DNA from: an uncultured Pelagibacteraceae bacterium
Lineage (GTDB): Bacteria; Pseudomonadota; Alphaproteobacteria; Pelagibacterales; Pelagibacteraceae
Length of the DNA stretch: 64,000 bases
Assembly: GCA_902513955.1 (NCBI GenBank)
Contig: CABXOW010000004.1
Span: 1 to 64,000, forward strand
Direction: 5' to 3'
Position numbers and translations under genes: made by a program. Under the pieces are notes generated by a model. The model did no database searches, had not been told where the DNA came from, and saw only the letters and a program-made list of their open reading frames with translations. Shown here in pieces: positions 19,478-29,128 of this stretch (its first letter is position 1; each line of letters begins with the position of its first letter).

Positions 19478-19789
19478 TTAGCCTTTTAATTGATCTATTT
19501 CTTCAACTCTAATAGTTCCCGAGTTTCGATAATAAACTACTATAATTGCTAATCCTATAGCTGCCTCAGCTGCTGCTACTGTTAGGATAAATAAAGTGAA
19601 GACTTGTCCTGCTAAATCACCAAGAAATATTGAAAATGCAACTAGATTTATATTAACAGCTAGTAATATTAGCTCTATGCTCATTAATATTACAATAATA
19701 TTTTTTCTATTAAGAAAAATTCCAATAATACCGATTGAAAAAATAATAGCACCTAACGTTAAATAATGTCCTAAACCAATTTCAGTCAT
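19478..19789 (-). CDS. nuoK: NADH-quinone oxidoreductase subunit K
   Basis: A 103-aa membrane subunit with three helices, carrying conserved Glu residues in [10 protein letters not shown] and [11 protein letters not shown] that belong to the proton path. The ATG at 19787-19789 is chosen because the protein then starts [12 protein letters not shown], as NuoK does in other bacteria, and overlaps the nuoJ stop in an ATGACTGA junction. A TTG 27 bases upstream would add nine residues and is less likely. Confidence 0.94.
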   Translation of the reverse strand: MTEIGLGHYLTLGAIIFSIGIIGIFLNRKNIIVILMSIELILLAVNINLVAFSIFLGDLAGQVFTLFILTVAAAEAAIGLAIIVVYYRNSGTIRVEEIDQLKG

Positions 19790-20414
19790 CAATTTTAACT
19801 CCTTTATTAGTTTCAACCTCTAATAATTCAACACCTTCAGATCGCTCTCTAGATATTTGTTTTAAATAACTTTGTTTCTTAACACCTTCTCTTTTTCTAA
19901 AAGTTAATACAATTGCGCCAATCATTGCGATCAATAAAATCATACCACTTAGTTGAAATACATGAATATAGTCTGTGTATAATATTTGACCAAGTGAGTG
20001 TGTATTGCTCACACTAAAGTTATTTGTAGTATTATTTATATCAAATAGATCGGGTTTATATTTCCATCCACCAATAACAATTATTAATTCAAAAAATATA
20101 ATTGTACTGATTATTAAACCTACAGGAATATGTCCTGAACTTTCTTGGGAAGCAAACCATTGGTTTTTTTGTTGAGCTACATTTAGCATCATAACAACAA
20201 ATAAAAACAATACCGCTACAGCTCCAACATAAACAATTAGCATTATCATGCCCAAAAATTCAGCACCTATCATTATGAAAAGACAAGATATGCTTATAAA
20301 ATCTAAGATTAGAAAAAAAACAGAATGGACAGTGTTTTTAGAAACTGTAACCATAATTGCTGAGATCACAGCTATTATTGAAAATGTATAAAAAAAAATT
20401 GAATGAGCTATCAT
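19782..20414 (-). CDS. nuoJ: NADH-quinone oxidoreductase subunit J
   Basis: A 210-aa membrane subunit of complex I with about five helices. The family segment [25 protein letters not shown] in the first half is the helix with the pi-bulge known in NuoJ. The C-terminal tail after about residue 175 is charged and should lie outside the membrane. It overlaps nuoK by 8 bases and follows nuoI with a four-base gap. Confidence 0.94.
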   Translation of the reverse strand: MIAHSIFFYTFSIIAVISAIMVTVSKNTVHSVFFLILDFISISCLFIMIGAEFLGMIMLIVYVGAVAVLFLFVVMMLNVAQQKNQWFASQESSGHIPVGLIISTIIFFELIIVIGGWKYKPDLFDINNTTNNFSVSNTHSLGQILYTDYIHVFQLSGMILLIAMIGAIVLTFRKREGVKKQSYLKQISRERSEGVELLEVETNKGVKIDD

Positions 20415-20418
20415 TGAT

Positions 20419-20904
20419 TTATCTGTATGGGTTATCAGCTTTAATATTTGCAGCTAAAATATTCTCCCATCTATCTCCATTATCTAGAAGTTTTTCTTTT
20501 GTGTAATAAAGCTCTTCTCTTGTTTCCGTTGAAAATTCAAAATTTGGACCTTGCACAATTGCATCAACAGGGCAGGATTCTTCACATAAACCGCAGTAAA
20601 TACATTTCATCATATCAATGTCGTATCTAGTTGTTTTTCGACTTCCATCTTCTCTTGCGGCTGACTCAATTGTAATTGCTTGTGCAGGACAAACAGCCTC
20701 ACACAATTTACAAGCAATACATCTTTCTTCTCCATTTGGGTATCTTCTAAGAGCGTGCTCTCCTCTAAAACGAGGACTTATTTTACCTTTTTCAAATGGA
20801 TAATTAATGGTTTTCTTTGATTTAAATAATTCTTTGATTGCAATTATTAAACCTCCAACGAAGTCTGTCATAAATATTGTTTTAAAAAATCTTGATAACT
20901 TCAT
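20419..20904 (-). CDS. nuoI: NADH-quinone oxidoreductase subunit I (2 x 4Fe-4S)
   Basis: A peripheral-arm subunit that carries clusters N6a and N6b. Two ferredoxin-type motifs are visible: [15 protein letters not shown] and [15 protein letters not shown], four cysteines each. The N-terminus has the amphipathic stretch that anchors it at the membrane arm, and [14 protein letters not shown] precedes the first motif, as in other NuoI proteins. Length is 161 aa. Confidence 0.97.
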   Translation of the reverse strand: MKLSRFFKTIFMTDFVGGLIIAIKELFKSKKTINYPFEKGKISPRFRGEHALRRYPNGEERCIACKLCEAVCPAQAITIESAAREDGSRKTTRYDIDMMKCIYCGLCEESCPVDAIVQGPNFEFSTETREELYYTKEKLLDNGDRWENILAANIKADNPYR

Positions 20905-20906
20905 AA

Positions 20907-21905
20907 TTAATTTATTGGTAAAAGGTTAAAATAAAATAGGTAACTTGCAGTTAAAACTACCCAAGTTAAAGACAATGGTAAGAAAACTTTCCAACCTAAT
21001 CTCATTAATTGATCGTATCTATATCTTGGAACAATAGCTTTAACTAAAGCAAATAAAATAAAGAGTAATAATATTTTTAATATTAACCATATTGCGCCTG
21101 GCACTAATGTAAATGGATAGATTTCTATAGGAGACATCCATCCGCCTAAAAATAAAATTGAACCCATTGCACACATTAATAAAATATTAGCGTACTCACC
21201 TAACCAAAACATTGCATACATCATTCCAGAATATTCAGTTTGATATCCAGCAACTAGTTCTGCTTCTGCTTCAGGTAAGTCAAAAGGAGGTCTGTTTGTT
21301 TCAGCTAACGCTGAAATAAAGAAGATAACAAACATTGGAAATAATGGAATAATGAACCATAGGTTTTGCTGAGATTCAACAATATCGTTTAAATTTAAAG
21401 ATCCCACACATAGCAATACATTAATAATTATTACACCTATAGAAACTTCATAAGATACCATTTGAGCGGCAGATCTTATAGCTCCAAGAAAGGGGTATTT
21501 TGAATTAGAAGCCCAACCACCCATAATAATTCCATAAACGCCTAAAGATGAAACTGCAAATAGATAGAGTATTCCAACATTAATATCAGCTAAAACTTGA
21601 GTTGCACTAAAAGGTATTACTGCCCATGAAATCAAAGCTAATGTCATGGTTACAATAGGAGCTAATATAAAAATTACTTTATTTGAAGTAGATGGGATAA
21701 TTATTTCTTTAAAAATATATTTTAAAGCATCGGCAAGTGATTGAAATAAACCAAATGGCCCAACAACGTTAGGACCTTGTCTTTTTTGAACAAATGCCCA
21801 TACTCTTCGATCTAACCAGACTATCATAGCAACAGATACAAGAACAGGTACTAATAAAAATAAAATCTTATAAACTTCTTGAAAAACTATGTTGAAGTAC
21901 TCCAT
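20907..21905 (-). CDS. nuoH: NADH-quinone oxidoreductase subunit H
   Basis: A 332-aa membrane subunit at the quinone chamber, about eight helices. Typical motifs are [22 protein letters not shown] near the N-terminus, [20 protein letters not shown] with the conserved acidic loop, and FLGGW and [20 protein letters not shown] at the C-terminus. It sits between nuoG and nuoI with one- and two-base gaps. Confidence 0.97.
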   Translation of the reverse strand: MEYFNIVFQEVYKILFLLVPVLVSVAMIVWLDRRVWAFVQKRQGPNVVGPFGLFQSLADALKYIFKEIIIPSTSNKVIFILAPIVTMTLALISWAVIPFSATQVLADINVGILYLFAVSSLGVYGIIMGGWASNSKYPFLGAIRSAAQMVSYEVSIGVIIINVLLCVGSLNLNDIVESQQNLWFIIPLFPMFVIFFISALAETNRPPFDLPEAEAELVAGYQTEYSGMMYAMFWLGEYANILLMCAMGSILFLGGWMSPIEIYPFTLVPGAIWLILKILLLFILFALVKAIVPRYRYDQLMRLGWKVFLPLSLTWVVLTASYLFYFNLLPIN

Positions 21906-21906
21906 T

Positions 21907-23946
21907 TTATCCTTCAGTTCCTGTAGATTTAAGATTTAACTTTGATTTATTACATTCAATCATTGTTTTTGAAGCTCGAGCTATTGCATTAGAAAAATAA
22001 TAGTCTTTAAGATTAATTTTTAAAGTTTCATTTTGAAAATTGTCTTCATTAATATCGTGATTTTGATCATTTATATTATTTTGTTTTTCTTTTTGTAAAT
22101 TAAGATAATTAAACATGCTGCTTTCTAATTCATCTTTGTCATTAAAGAGTTTTCTATTATTCATAACTTCAGCAAGTTCATTAAAAATTTGCCAATCTTC
22201 TTTTGCGTCACCAGGAGGATATGAAGCTTTGTAAGCTTTTTGGATTTTACCTTCTAAATTTGTGAAATAACCGTCTTGTTCAGTATAAGCAGATCCTGGT
22301 AAAATAATATCAGCTATTTCAGCTCCTTTATCACCATGACTACCTTGATAAATTATGAATTCATCTTTTTTATCAAAATTTAAATTGTCTTGCCCTACTA
22401 AATAAACAATATCAAATTTATGTGTTTTCAAATCATTTAGTAAATTATTATCACTATTAATTATACCAAGATCAAAATTTCCAACAGATGCTGCATCACA
22501 AGATAAGATATTTAAAGGGTTCCAGTCATCAGAAAATTTATTATTTTTTGACAAAAATTCTTTTATTTTATTAAATAACAATTCAGATGATTTTAATCTC
22601 AATAACGACTCACCAATTATTATCATTGGTTTTTTTGAATTAATAATATCTTTAGATAATCCGTGTGATCCTTCAAAAATATCATTTAATGTTTGTGTTT
22701 GACCGTCCAAGCTATGATATTGATAGGTTAAATCACCAACATCATTTAATGAAATAATTTTTGTATTATTGTTTAAATAGGCTTTCCTAATTCTAGCATT
22801 TAAAATAGTTGCTTCATATCTAGGATTTGTTCCTGCTAACAATATTAAATCTGTTTCTTCGATTCCATTTATAGATGAGTTAAATAAATAATTTTCTCTT
22901 TTTGAAGTATTAACAAATCTGTTATCTGATCTTGACTCGTAATTTTTAATATCTAATGTTCGGTCAAAAAATTCTTTAAAAATGTAACCAGTTTCCATAT
23001 TTGTTAAATCACCCACTAAGCCACAAATTTTTTCTTTTGTTGTGTTTTCAAATTTAGATTTAATAATTTTATAAACTTCATCCCATGAGGCTTTTTCAAA
23101 TTTACCGTTATATTTGATAAAAGGTGAATCTAATCTCTGATGAAGCAAACCGTCACAAGCGTATCTTGTTTTATCTGATATCCATTCTTCGTTTATATTC
23201 TCATTTATAATTGGAAGCACTCTTTTGACCTCCCAATCGTATGTGTCCACTCTTACATTTGAACCAATTGCATCCATCACATCGATTGACTCAGTTTTTT
23301 TTAATTCCCAAGGTCTCGCTTCAAATACGTAAGGTTTTGAAGTAAGAGCTCCTACTGGACAAAGATCAACAACATTTGCAGATAATTCTGATTGCATTGA
23401 TTGTTCTAAATATGTAGTGATTTGCATATCTTCCCCTCTACCAATTGCCCCGAGCTCCGGAACACCAGCTATTTCAGTTGCAAACCTTACACACCTTGTG
23501 CAATGGATACACCTTGTCATTTGAGTTTTGATTAAAGGTCCCATATTTTTCTCAGGAACTAATCTTTTATTTTCTTTAAATCTTGATTTATCAACACCAT
23601 AATACATTGATTGGTCTTGAAGATCACACTCACCACCTTGATCACACACAGGACAATCTAAAGGATGGTTTGCTAATAAAAATTCCATAACACCTTTTCG
23701 TGCTTTTTCAACAAATGGGGTGTTGGTTTTTATATTCATTCCATCTGCTGCTGGCATTGCACATGATGCTATTGGTTTGGGAGATTTTTCCATTTCAACC
23801 AAACACATTCTACAATTTCCTGCTATAGATAATTTTTCATGATAACAAAATCTAGGTATCTCTACTCCAGCTTTTTCACAGGCTTGAAGTACAGTTAACC
23901 CTTCTTCAACTTCTACATCAATATCATTTACTTTAATTTTAAGCAT
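21907..23946 (-). CDS. nuoG: NADH-quinone oxidoreductase subunit G
   Basis: The largest peripheral subunit, 679 aa. The N-terminal part holds a 2Fe-2S domain ([15 protein letters not shown] and a later Cys), the His/Cys-ligated 4Fe-4S site ([16 protein letters not shown]) and a second 4Fe-4S site ([10 protein letters not shown]). The rest is a molybdopterin-oxidoreductase-like domain without the cofactor, with [19 protein letters not shown] near the end. The last 60 residues are Asn- and Lys-rich. It overlaps nuoF by 8 bases. Confidence 0.96.
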   Translation of the reverse strand: MLKIKVNDIDVEVEEGLTVLQACEKAGVEIPRFCYHEKLSIAGNCRMCLVEMEKSPKPIASCAMPAADGMNIKTNTPFVEKARKGVMEFLLANHPLDCPVCDQGGECDLQDQSMYYGVDKSRFKENKRLVPEKNMGPLIKTQMTRCIHCTRCVRFATEIAGVPELGAIGRGEDMQITTYLEQSMQSELSANVVDLCPVGALTSKPYVFEARPWELKKTESIDVMDAIGSNVRVDTYDWEVKRVLPIINENINEEWISDKTRYACDGLLHQRLDSPFIKYNGKFEKASWDEVYKIIKSKFENTTKEKICGLVGDLTNMETGYIFKEFFDRTLDIKNYESRSDNRFVNTSKRENYLFNSSINGIEETDLILLAGTNPRYEATILNARIRKAYLNNNTKIISLNDVGDLTYQYHSLDGQTQTLNDIFEGSHGLSKDIINSKKPMIIIGESLLRLKSSELLFNKIKEFLSKNNKFSDDWNPLNILSCDAASVGNFDLGIINSDNNLLNDLKTHKFDIVYLVGQDNLNFDKKDEFIIYQGSHGDKGAEIADIILPGSAYTEQDGYFTNLEGKIQKAYKASYPPGDAKEDWQIFNELAEVMNNRKLFNDKDELESSMFNYLNLQKEKQNNINDQNHDINEDNFQNETLKINLKDYYFSNAIARASKTMIECNKSKLNLKSTGTEG

Positions 23947-25270
23947 TTTTTTTATCTAACAAATGTTGATCAATCAAATATGGAATACTATTTTTTTTCT
24001 GAACGATAGGATCCAAGTTGTTTCTTTTCTCTATTTCTTTTTTAAAATGTCTAAGTAATCCTTGTACTGGCCACGACGAGCCTTCACCAAAAGCACAAAT
24101 TGTATGTCCTGCTATTTGATTTGTTACATCACCCAACATTTCAACTTCATCCTTGGTTGCATCTCCTTTTGCCATTCTTTCAAGCATGCGCCACATCCAA
24201 CCTGAACCTTCTCTACAAGGTGTACATTGACCACAACTTTCATGTTTATAAAATCTAGCTATTCTTGCCATGCATTTAATAATGTCTTGATCTTTATTTA
24301 TAACAACTATACCAGCTGTACCTAATCCACTTTTTTCAGTCATTAGAGAGTCGAAATCCATAGTAAGTGTTTCACATTTATCCTTTGGGATTAATGGCAT
24401 TGAAGAACCACCAGGTATCACAGCTTGTAAGTTGTCCCAGCCACCAACTACACCGCCAGCATGAACTTCAATTAACTCTCTTAGAGGTATATTCATTTCC
24501 TCCTCAACATTACAAGGTGTGTTAACATTTCCAGATATACAAAAAATTTTAGTACCTGTGTTTTTTTCTCTTCCTAAAGAAGAAAACCATTTACCTCCTC
24601 TTCTAAGTATTGTTGTTACTACGGCTATAGTTTCAACATTATTAATTATTGTTGGACATCCATATAAACCAATTAGAGCGGGAAAAGGTGGTTTCAACCT
24701 TGGTTGACCTTTTTTACCTTCAATACTTTCAAGTAAAGCTGTTTCTTCACCACAGATGTAAGCTCCAGCTCCATAATGAATATAGATATCTAGGTCCCAG
24801 CCAGTTCCTGCTGCATTTTTACCAAGTAAATTTTTTTCGTAAGCTTCATCAATAGCAGCTTGAAGTTTTTGACCATCTACAAAATATTCTCCTCTTATAT
24901 AAATATAACAAACATGAGCTTGAACAGCGTATGATGTTATCAAACAACCTTCTATTAATTTGTGTGGTTCAAATCTTAAAATATCTCTGTCTTTACAAGT
25001 GCCTGGTTCAGACTCATCACCATTAATTACTAGATAGTGCGGTCTCGAACCTAATTCTTTAGGGGCAAATGACCATTTTAAACCTGTCGGGAAACCAGCT
25101 CCACCTCTACCTCTTAATTGTGATTCTTTTATCTCGTTTATTATCCAATTCCTACCATTTGCAGTAATTTCTTTTGTATTAACCCAATCACCTCTTTTTT
25201 GAGAAGAGACAACGTCAGAACCCATATCATTATATAAATTTTGAAATATTCTATTTTGATCTTTAAGCAT
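23939..25270 (-). CDS. nuoF: NADH-quinone oxidoreductase subunit F (NADH- and FMN-binding)
   Basis: This subunit oxidises NADH and holds FMN and cluster N3. It shows the NADH/FMN motifs [17 protein letters not shown] and [15 protein letters not shown], then YIYIRGEY and [19 protein letters not shown]. The 4Fe-4S ligands are in [12 protein letters not shown] plus a distal Cys in [10 protein letters not shown]. The ATG at 25268-25270 is preferred because it gives a normal N-terminus and an 8-base overlap with nuoE. A GTG 15 bases upstream is possible. Predicted length 443 aa. Confidence 0.96.
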   Translation of the reverse strand: MLKDQNRIFQNLYNDMGSDVVSSQKRGDWVNTKEITANGRNWIINEIKESQLRGRGGAGFPTGLKWSFAPKELGSRPHYLVINGDESEPGTCKDRDILRFEPHKLIEGCLITSYAVQAHVCYIYIRGEYFVDGQKLQAAIDEAYEKNLLGKNAAGTGWDLDIYIHYGAGAYICGEETALLESIEGKKGQPRLKPPFPALIGLYGCPTIINNVETIAVVTTILRRGGKWFSSLGREKNTGTKIFCISGNVNTPCNVEEEMNIPLRELIEVHAGGVVGGWDNLQAVIPGGSSMPLIPKDKCETLTMDFDSLMTEKSGLGTAGIVVINKDQDIIKCMARIARFYKHESCGQCTPCREGSGWMWRMLERMAKGDATKDEVEMLGDVTNQIAGHTICAFGEGSSWPVQGLLRHFKKEIEKRNNLDPIVQKKNSIPYLIDQHLLDKKNA

Positions 25271-25871
25271 TTTTAAAATCCACAAGTGTTTTTCTATTAT
25301 TTTTTGGTTCGTTATTTACTCGGCCTCTGTATGAACCTGGCTTAGGTGTTTCTCCATTTAAAATTTTATCTAAAATTTCTAAAGTTATTTCTTTATCTAA
25401 ATCTTCAAAATAATCATCATTGATTTGCATCATTGGTGCATTTACACATGCTCCTAAACATTCAACTTCCATCCATGAACAACTTTTATTAGTGGATAGT
25501 TCATTTTCATTTTCTGATATCTTTTCTTTACAAGCTTCAACTAATTTATTTGCACCTCTAATCATGCATGGGGTAGTAGTACAAACTTGTACGAAATACT
25601 TTCCTACAGGTGATAAATTATACATTGTGTAAAATGTAGCTACTTCATAAACCTTTATGTAAGGCATACCTAAAAATTTAGCGATATATTTCATTGCCGC
25701 TAAAGGTATCCAATTATTATTTTGTCTTTGAGCAATATACAATAATGCCATTACAGCACTCTGTTGTTTACCTTCTGGATATTTTGCAACAATACTATTA
25801 GCTGTCTCTAATGATGAAGAATTAAATTCAAAACTTTCTGGTTGATCTTTAGCTGGTCTTCTTAAACTCAT
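25263..25871 (-). CDS. nuoE: NADH-quinone oxidoreductase subunit E (2Fe-2S)
   Basis: A thioredoxin-fold subunit carrying cluster N1a. The four ligands are in [10 protein letters not shown] and [10 protein letters not shown]. The N-terminal helical part includes [18 protein letters not shown], typical for NuoE. The 202 aa include a C-terminal extension with [12 protein letters not shown]. It overlaps nuoD by 4 bases (ATGA). Confidence 0.96.
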   Translation of the reverse strand: MSLRRPAKDQPESFEFNSSSLETANSIVAKYPEGKQQSAVMALLYIAQRQNNNWIPLAAMKYIAKFLGMPYIKVYEVATFYTMYNLSPVGKYFVQVCTTTPCMIRGANKLVEACKEKISENENELSTNKSCSWMEVECLGACVNAPMMQINDDYFEDLDKEITLEILDKILNGETPKPGSYRGRVNNEPKNNRKTLVDFKNA

Positions 25872-27043
25872 CTGTCTACCTCACCAAAAACTATATCTAA
25901 TGATCCTAAAACCGCTGGCACATCTGCTAACATATGCCCTTTAATTAAATAATCCATTGACTGTAAATGTGAGAAACCAGGTGCTCTAATTTTACATTTA
26001 TAAGGTTTGTTTGATCCATCAGATATTAAATAAACACCAAATTCTCCTTTGGGAGCTTCTACAGCGGTGTAAATTTCATCTCTTGGTACTCTATAACCTT
26101 CAGTAAATAATTTAAAATGATGAATTAATGCCTCCATCGACTCTTTAATTTCTGATTTTGTTGGTGGGCTAATTTTTCCATCTAGAGATTTAATCGGTCC
26201 TTTTTCCATTTTGGATAGACATTGTTTAATTATAGAAACACTCTCTTTCATCTCTTCAATTCTGCACAAATATCTATCGTAACAATCTCCATTTTTTCCA
26301 ACTGGAACTTTAAAATCCAAATTTTCATAGCAGTCATAAGGTTGGGATTTTCTTAAATCCCAAGGAACTCCTGAGCCTCTTATCATTACTCCAGAAAATG
26401 AATAATCTAATGCGTCTTGCTTTGTAACAACTCCTATATCAACATTACGTTGTTTAAAAATTCTATTATCAGTTAACAGACTTTCTAAATCATTAATTAT
26501 TTTTGGAAAGCTTTCACAAAACTTAGAAATATCATCCTCAAGTCCTTTTGGTAGATCTTGATGAACTCCACCAGCTCTAAAATAATTTGCATGAAGCCTT
26601 GATCCAGATGCTCTTTCATAAAATGTCATTAATGTTTCTCTTTCTTCAAATCCCCATAATGATGGAGTTAAAGCTCCTACATCAAGTGCTTGTGTTGTAA
26701 CATTTAAAATATGACTTAAAATTCTTCCTATTTCACAAAATAGAACTCTTATATATTGTGCTCTAATTGGGACATCAATTTTAAGAATTTTTTCTACAGC
26801 TAAAGCAAAAGCATGTTCTTGATTCATTGGAGCTACATAATCTAATCGATCAAAATAAGGTACTGCTTGCATATAAGTTTTATTTTCAATTAGTTTTTCA
26901 GTGCCTCTATGCAATAAACCTATATGAGGATCAGCTTTTTCTACAACTTCACCATCAAGTTCTAAAATTAATCTCAAAACTCCGTGCGCAGCGGGATGCT
27001 GGGGCCCAAAATTTAAATTTAAGTTTTTAATTTTTTTTGTCAT
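25868..27043 (-). CDS. nuoD: NADH-quinone oxidoreductase subunit D
   Basis: The 49-kDa-type subunit, which forms the quinone-reducing site with NuoB. The motif [15 protein letters not shown] is near the N-terminus, with its conserved His, and later [20 protein letters not shown] and [19 protein letters not shown] are family hallmarks. It has 391 aa. It overlaps nuoC by 17 bases and nuoE by 4. NuoC and NuoD are separate proteins here, unlike the fused form of E. coli. Confidence 0.97.
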   Translation of the reverse strand: MTKKIKNLNLNFGPQHPAAHGVLRLILELDGEVVEKADPHIGLLHRGTEKLIENKTYMQAVPYFDRLDYVAPMNQEHAFALAVEKILKIDVPIRAQYIRVLFCEIGRILSHILNVTTQALDVGALTPSLWGFEERETLMTFYERASGSRLHANYFRAGGVHQDLPKGLEDDISKFCESFPKIINDLESLLTDNRIFKQRNVDIGVVTKQDALDYSFSGVMIRGSGVPWDLRKSQPYDCYENLDFKVPVGKNGDCYDRYLCRIEEMKESVSIIKQCLSKMEKGPIKSLDGKISPPTKSEIKESMEALIHHFKLFTEGYRVPRDEIYTAVEAPKGEFGVYLISDGSNKPYKCKIRAPGFSHLQSMDYLIKGHMLADVPAVLGSLDIVFGEVDR

Positions 27044-27632
27044 TACTGTCTATTTCTTCTTTTATATATTTTGTACCTTCCCAAGGACTTTCATAGTCAA
27101 AGTTTCTATAGTTTTGCTCTAGTTTTACGGGTTCACTAATAACCTTTTTTTCATCTTCGCTATATCTAACTTCTATATGACCTGTAAGTGGAAAATCTTT
27201 TCTTAACGGATGACCTTCGAAACCATAGTCAGTTAATATCCTTCTAAGATCAGGATGGTCCTTAAAAGAAACACCGTACATATCAAATACTTCCCGCTCC
27301 ATCCAATTTGCAGAAGGAAAAATACTAGTTAAAGATGGAATAACTTCATTCTCTGAAATTGAGTATTTCAAAACTAATCTCTGGTTAAATTCATGACTTA
27401 AGAACAGATAAACTACATCAAATCTTTGATTTCTCTCAGGATAATCAATAACTGTGATATCTATGAGTTGTCTAAATTTAGTGTCATTATTTGTTTTTAA
27501 AAATAGAGAAATATCTAAAAAATCATCTTTATCTGTCTCAAGATAGATTTGATTGTGTTTAATTTCTGTTTTATTAATTTTTGTAGTTAATTCTGAATTA
27601 ATTTTTTTTTCTAAATCCTCTAAATTTTTCAT
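27027..27632 (-). CDS. nuoC: NADH-quinone oxidoreductase subunit C
   Basis: The 30-kDa-type peripheral subunit, 201 aa. The family signature [28 protein letters not shown]-like region is present ([10 protein letters not shown] and HPDLRRIL), followed by [12 protein letters not shown]. The N-terminal third is less conserved. It overlaps nuoD by 17 bases and follows nuoB after a two-base gap. Confidence 0.96.
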   Translation of the reverse strand: MKNLEDLEKKINSELTTKINKTEIKHNQIYLETDKDDFLDISLFLKTNNDTKFRQLIDITVIDYPERNQRFDVVYLFLSHEFNQRLVLKYSISENEVIPSLTSIFPSANWMEREVFDMYGVSFKDHPDLRRILTDYGFEGHPLRKDFPLTGHIEVRYSEDEKKVISEPVKLEQNYRNFDYESPWEGTKYIKEEIDSNDKKN

Positions 27633-27634
27633 AT

Positions 27635-28150
27635 CTATCTAATAAACGATCCTTTATTTCTAATTTTTTTTTGAAGTTGTAAAATTCCATAAAGTAAAGC
27701 TTCGGCTGATGGTGGGCACCCAGGAACATATACATCAACTGGAACAATTCGATCACAACCTCTCACAACTGAGTATGAATAATGATAATAACCACCACCG
27801 TTTGCACAGCTACCCATCGAAATAACATATCTTGGTTCTGGCATTTGGTCATAAACTTTTCTTAAGGCTGGAGCCATTTTATTGGTTAATGTACCTGCAA
27901 CGATCATAACATCAGACTGTCTAGGTGAACCCCTAGGCGCTGCACCAAATCTTTCTAAATCATATCTTGGCATAGCTGTTTGCATCATTTCCACAGCACA
28001 ACAAGCTAAACCAAATGTCATCCAATGAAGTGATCCTGATCTTGACCAATTAATTAAATTATCAATTGAAGTGGTTATGAAACCATTTTTGCTAAAATCT
28101 TCAGCAAGTTGTTTAAACTCCTCTGGAACTTGATCTATCTTGTTATTCAT
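27635..28150 (-). CDS. nuoB: NADH-quinone oxidoreductase subunit B (cluster N2)
   Basis: NuoB carries the terminal cluster N2, which passes electrons to quinone. The tandem cysteines are in [10 protein letters not shown], with further ligands in [16 protein letters not shown] and [15 protein letters not shown]. Length is 171 aa. It starts 14 bases after the nuoA stop codon. Confidence 0.97.
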   Translation of the reverse strand: MNNKIDQVPEEFKQLAEDFSKNGFITTSIDNLINWSRSGSLHWMTFGLACCAVEMMQTAMPRYDLERFGAAPRGSPRQSDVMIVAGTLTNKMAPALRKVYDQMPEPRYVISMGSCANGGGYYHYSYSVVRGCDRIVPVDVYVPGCPPSAEALLYGILQLQKKIRNKGSFIR

Positions 28151-28164
28151 TATGGTTTATAATT

Positions 28165-28533
28165 TTATTCCCAGTCTAAAGCGCCTTTTTTCCATTCATA
28201 TATAAAACCTATAGTTAGAATGAATAAAAAAATCATCATTGAAGAAAAACCTAATAATCCGATATTGCCAAGTGAGATTGCCCAAGGAAATAAAAAGGCT
28301 ATTTCCAAGTCAAATATGATAAATAAGATTGCAACTAAATAAAATCTAACATCAAACTCGAGTCTAGAATCCTCGAAAGGTTCAAATCCACATTCGTAAG
28401 CTGATAGTTTTTCTGGATCAGGTTTTTTTGGCGATAGAATAAAATTAATTACCACAAAAGCACAACTTAACCCAAGAGCTATAACTAAAAATATTATTAT
28501 TGGTAAGTAATCTTTAAGAAAATCAGATAACAT
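28165..28533 (-). CDS. nuoA: NADH-quinone oxidoreductase subunit A
   Basis: First gene of the nuo operon. The 122-aa protein has three membrane helices and the conserved loop [20 protein letters not shown], followed by [21 protein letters not shown] with conserved acidic residues. The 158 bases between it and tRNA-Asp hold a duplicated element and a perfect palindrome that may act in its transcription. Confidence 0.96.
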   Translation of the reverse strand: MLSDFLKDYLPIIIFLVIALGLSCAFVVINFILSPKKPDPEKLSAYECGFEPFEDSRLEFDVRFYLVAILFIIFDLEIAFLFPWAISLGNIGLLGFSSMMIFLFILTIGFIYEWKKGALDWE

Positions 28534-28603
28534 GGAAATCTATATATCAGTTTTTATTTTATGTTGAAGCATTGATACGTCATATTTTTAATAAAAAAAA
28601 AGA

Positions 28604-28656
28604 TAACAAAATCAGTTATTTACAGCATTTAAATTAAAAAAGTTAACAAAATCAGT
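28604..28656. repeat. direct repeat pair upstream of nuoA
   Basis: The 13-base word TAACAAAATCAGT occurs at 28604-28616 and again at 28644-28656, 40 bases apart. On the minus strand each copy reads ACTGATTTTGTTA and is followed by a T-rich run and then AT-rich sequence. Each contains TTGTTA with a loosely -10-like hexamer 19 bases downstream. Tandem promoters of the nuo operon or a duplicated binding site are both possible; neither is shown. Confidence 0.6.
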
Positions 28657-28664
28657 AGTTTATC

Positions 28665-28680
28665 ATTGAATTAATTCAAT
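28665..28680. repeat. 16-bp perfect palindrome between tRNA-Asp and nuoA
   Basis: ATTGAATT followed by AATTCAAT is an exact inverted repeat without spacer. It lies 12 bases past the 3' end of tRNA-Asp. It could be a protein-binding site, or help end or process the tRNA transcript. Being pure AT with two G-C pairs, it may also be chance in this background. Confidence 0.5.
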
Positions 28681-28691
28681 TACGATATAAG

Positions 28692-28768
28692 TGGCGGGAG
28701 TGAAGGGACTCGAACCCTCGACCTATCGCGTGACAGGCGATCGCTCTAACCAACTGAGCTACACCCCC
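28692..28768 (-). tRNA. tRNA-Asp (GTC)
   Basis: The minus strand folds into a complete cloverleaf: acceptor stem GGGGGTG with CACTCCC, including one G-U pair, a normal D arm (GCTCAGTTGGTTAGAGC), anticodon loop CTGTCAC with anticodon GTC, and T arm GGTTCGAGTCC. The 3' CCA is encoded at 28694-28692. Length 77 bases. It lies 13 bases downstream of tRNA-Val and is probably cut from the same transcript. Confidence 0.96.
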
Positions 28769-28781
28769 ACTTCATTTTTTT

Positions 28782-28857
28782 TGGTGGGTAGTAAAGGACT
28801 CGAACCTTTGACCCCCTCGGTGTAAACGAGATGCTCTACCAACTGAGCTAACCACCC
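28782..28857 (-). tRNA. tRNA-Val (TAC)
   Basis: The minus strand gives acceptor stem GGGTGGT with ACTACCC, D arm GCTCAGTTGGTAGAGC, anticodon stem CTCGT with loop TTTACAC and anticodon TAC, and T arm GGTTCGAGTCC. The 3' CCA is encoded. Length 76 bases. It precedes tRNA-Asp on the same strand. Confidence 0.96.
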
Positions 28858-28968
28858 ATACCCAAAAATACAGAGATTTATATCTTTTAGTACAATAACG
28901 TCAAGTTCTATTAATATTCAAAAAATAGCTAAAATTCGTAAGTTTTTAAATTTATTATTTTAGAAAAA

Positions 28969-29112
28969 TCACTTATTTGTTGTTAAAAAAATTAAAAAAC
29001 CACTTCGCCAATTGTTTTTATTTTTAAAATTCTCTTCTTCTAAATTAGTAATAGGTTTAAATAAATATAATAAAGTTAAAATAACAATAATTAAAAAAAT
29101 ACTAATTTCCAT
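28969..29112 (-). CDS. small membrane protein, 47 aa, unknown
   Basis: A 47-codon reading frame between lon and tRNA-Val on the same strand, ATG at 29110-29112 and stop TGA at 28969-28971. It starts MEISIFLIIVILTLLYLF, a single strong membrane helix, followed by a polar segment NLEEENFKNKNNWRSG and a hydrophobic C-terminus. No family is recognised. Its start is 17 bases past the lon stop. In many Proteobacteria hupB (histone-like protein) follows lon; this peptide is not HU. It may be an expressed small protein or chance. Confidence 0.45.
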   Translation of the reverse strand: MEISIFLIIVILTLLYLFKPITNLEEENFKNKNNWRSGFLIFLTTNK

Positions 29113-29128
29113 GATAAAAATTTAGATT

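Noticed and set aside
28665-28680. The palindrome after tRNA-Asp as an intrinsic terminator
   Set aside because: It is almost pure AT, has no loop and is not followed by a T-run, so it is recorded only as a repeat.
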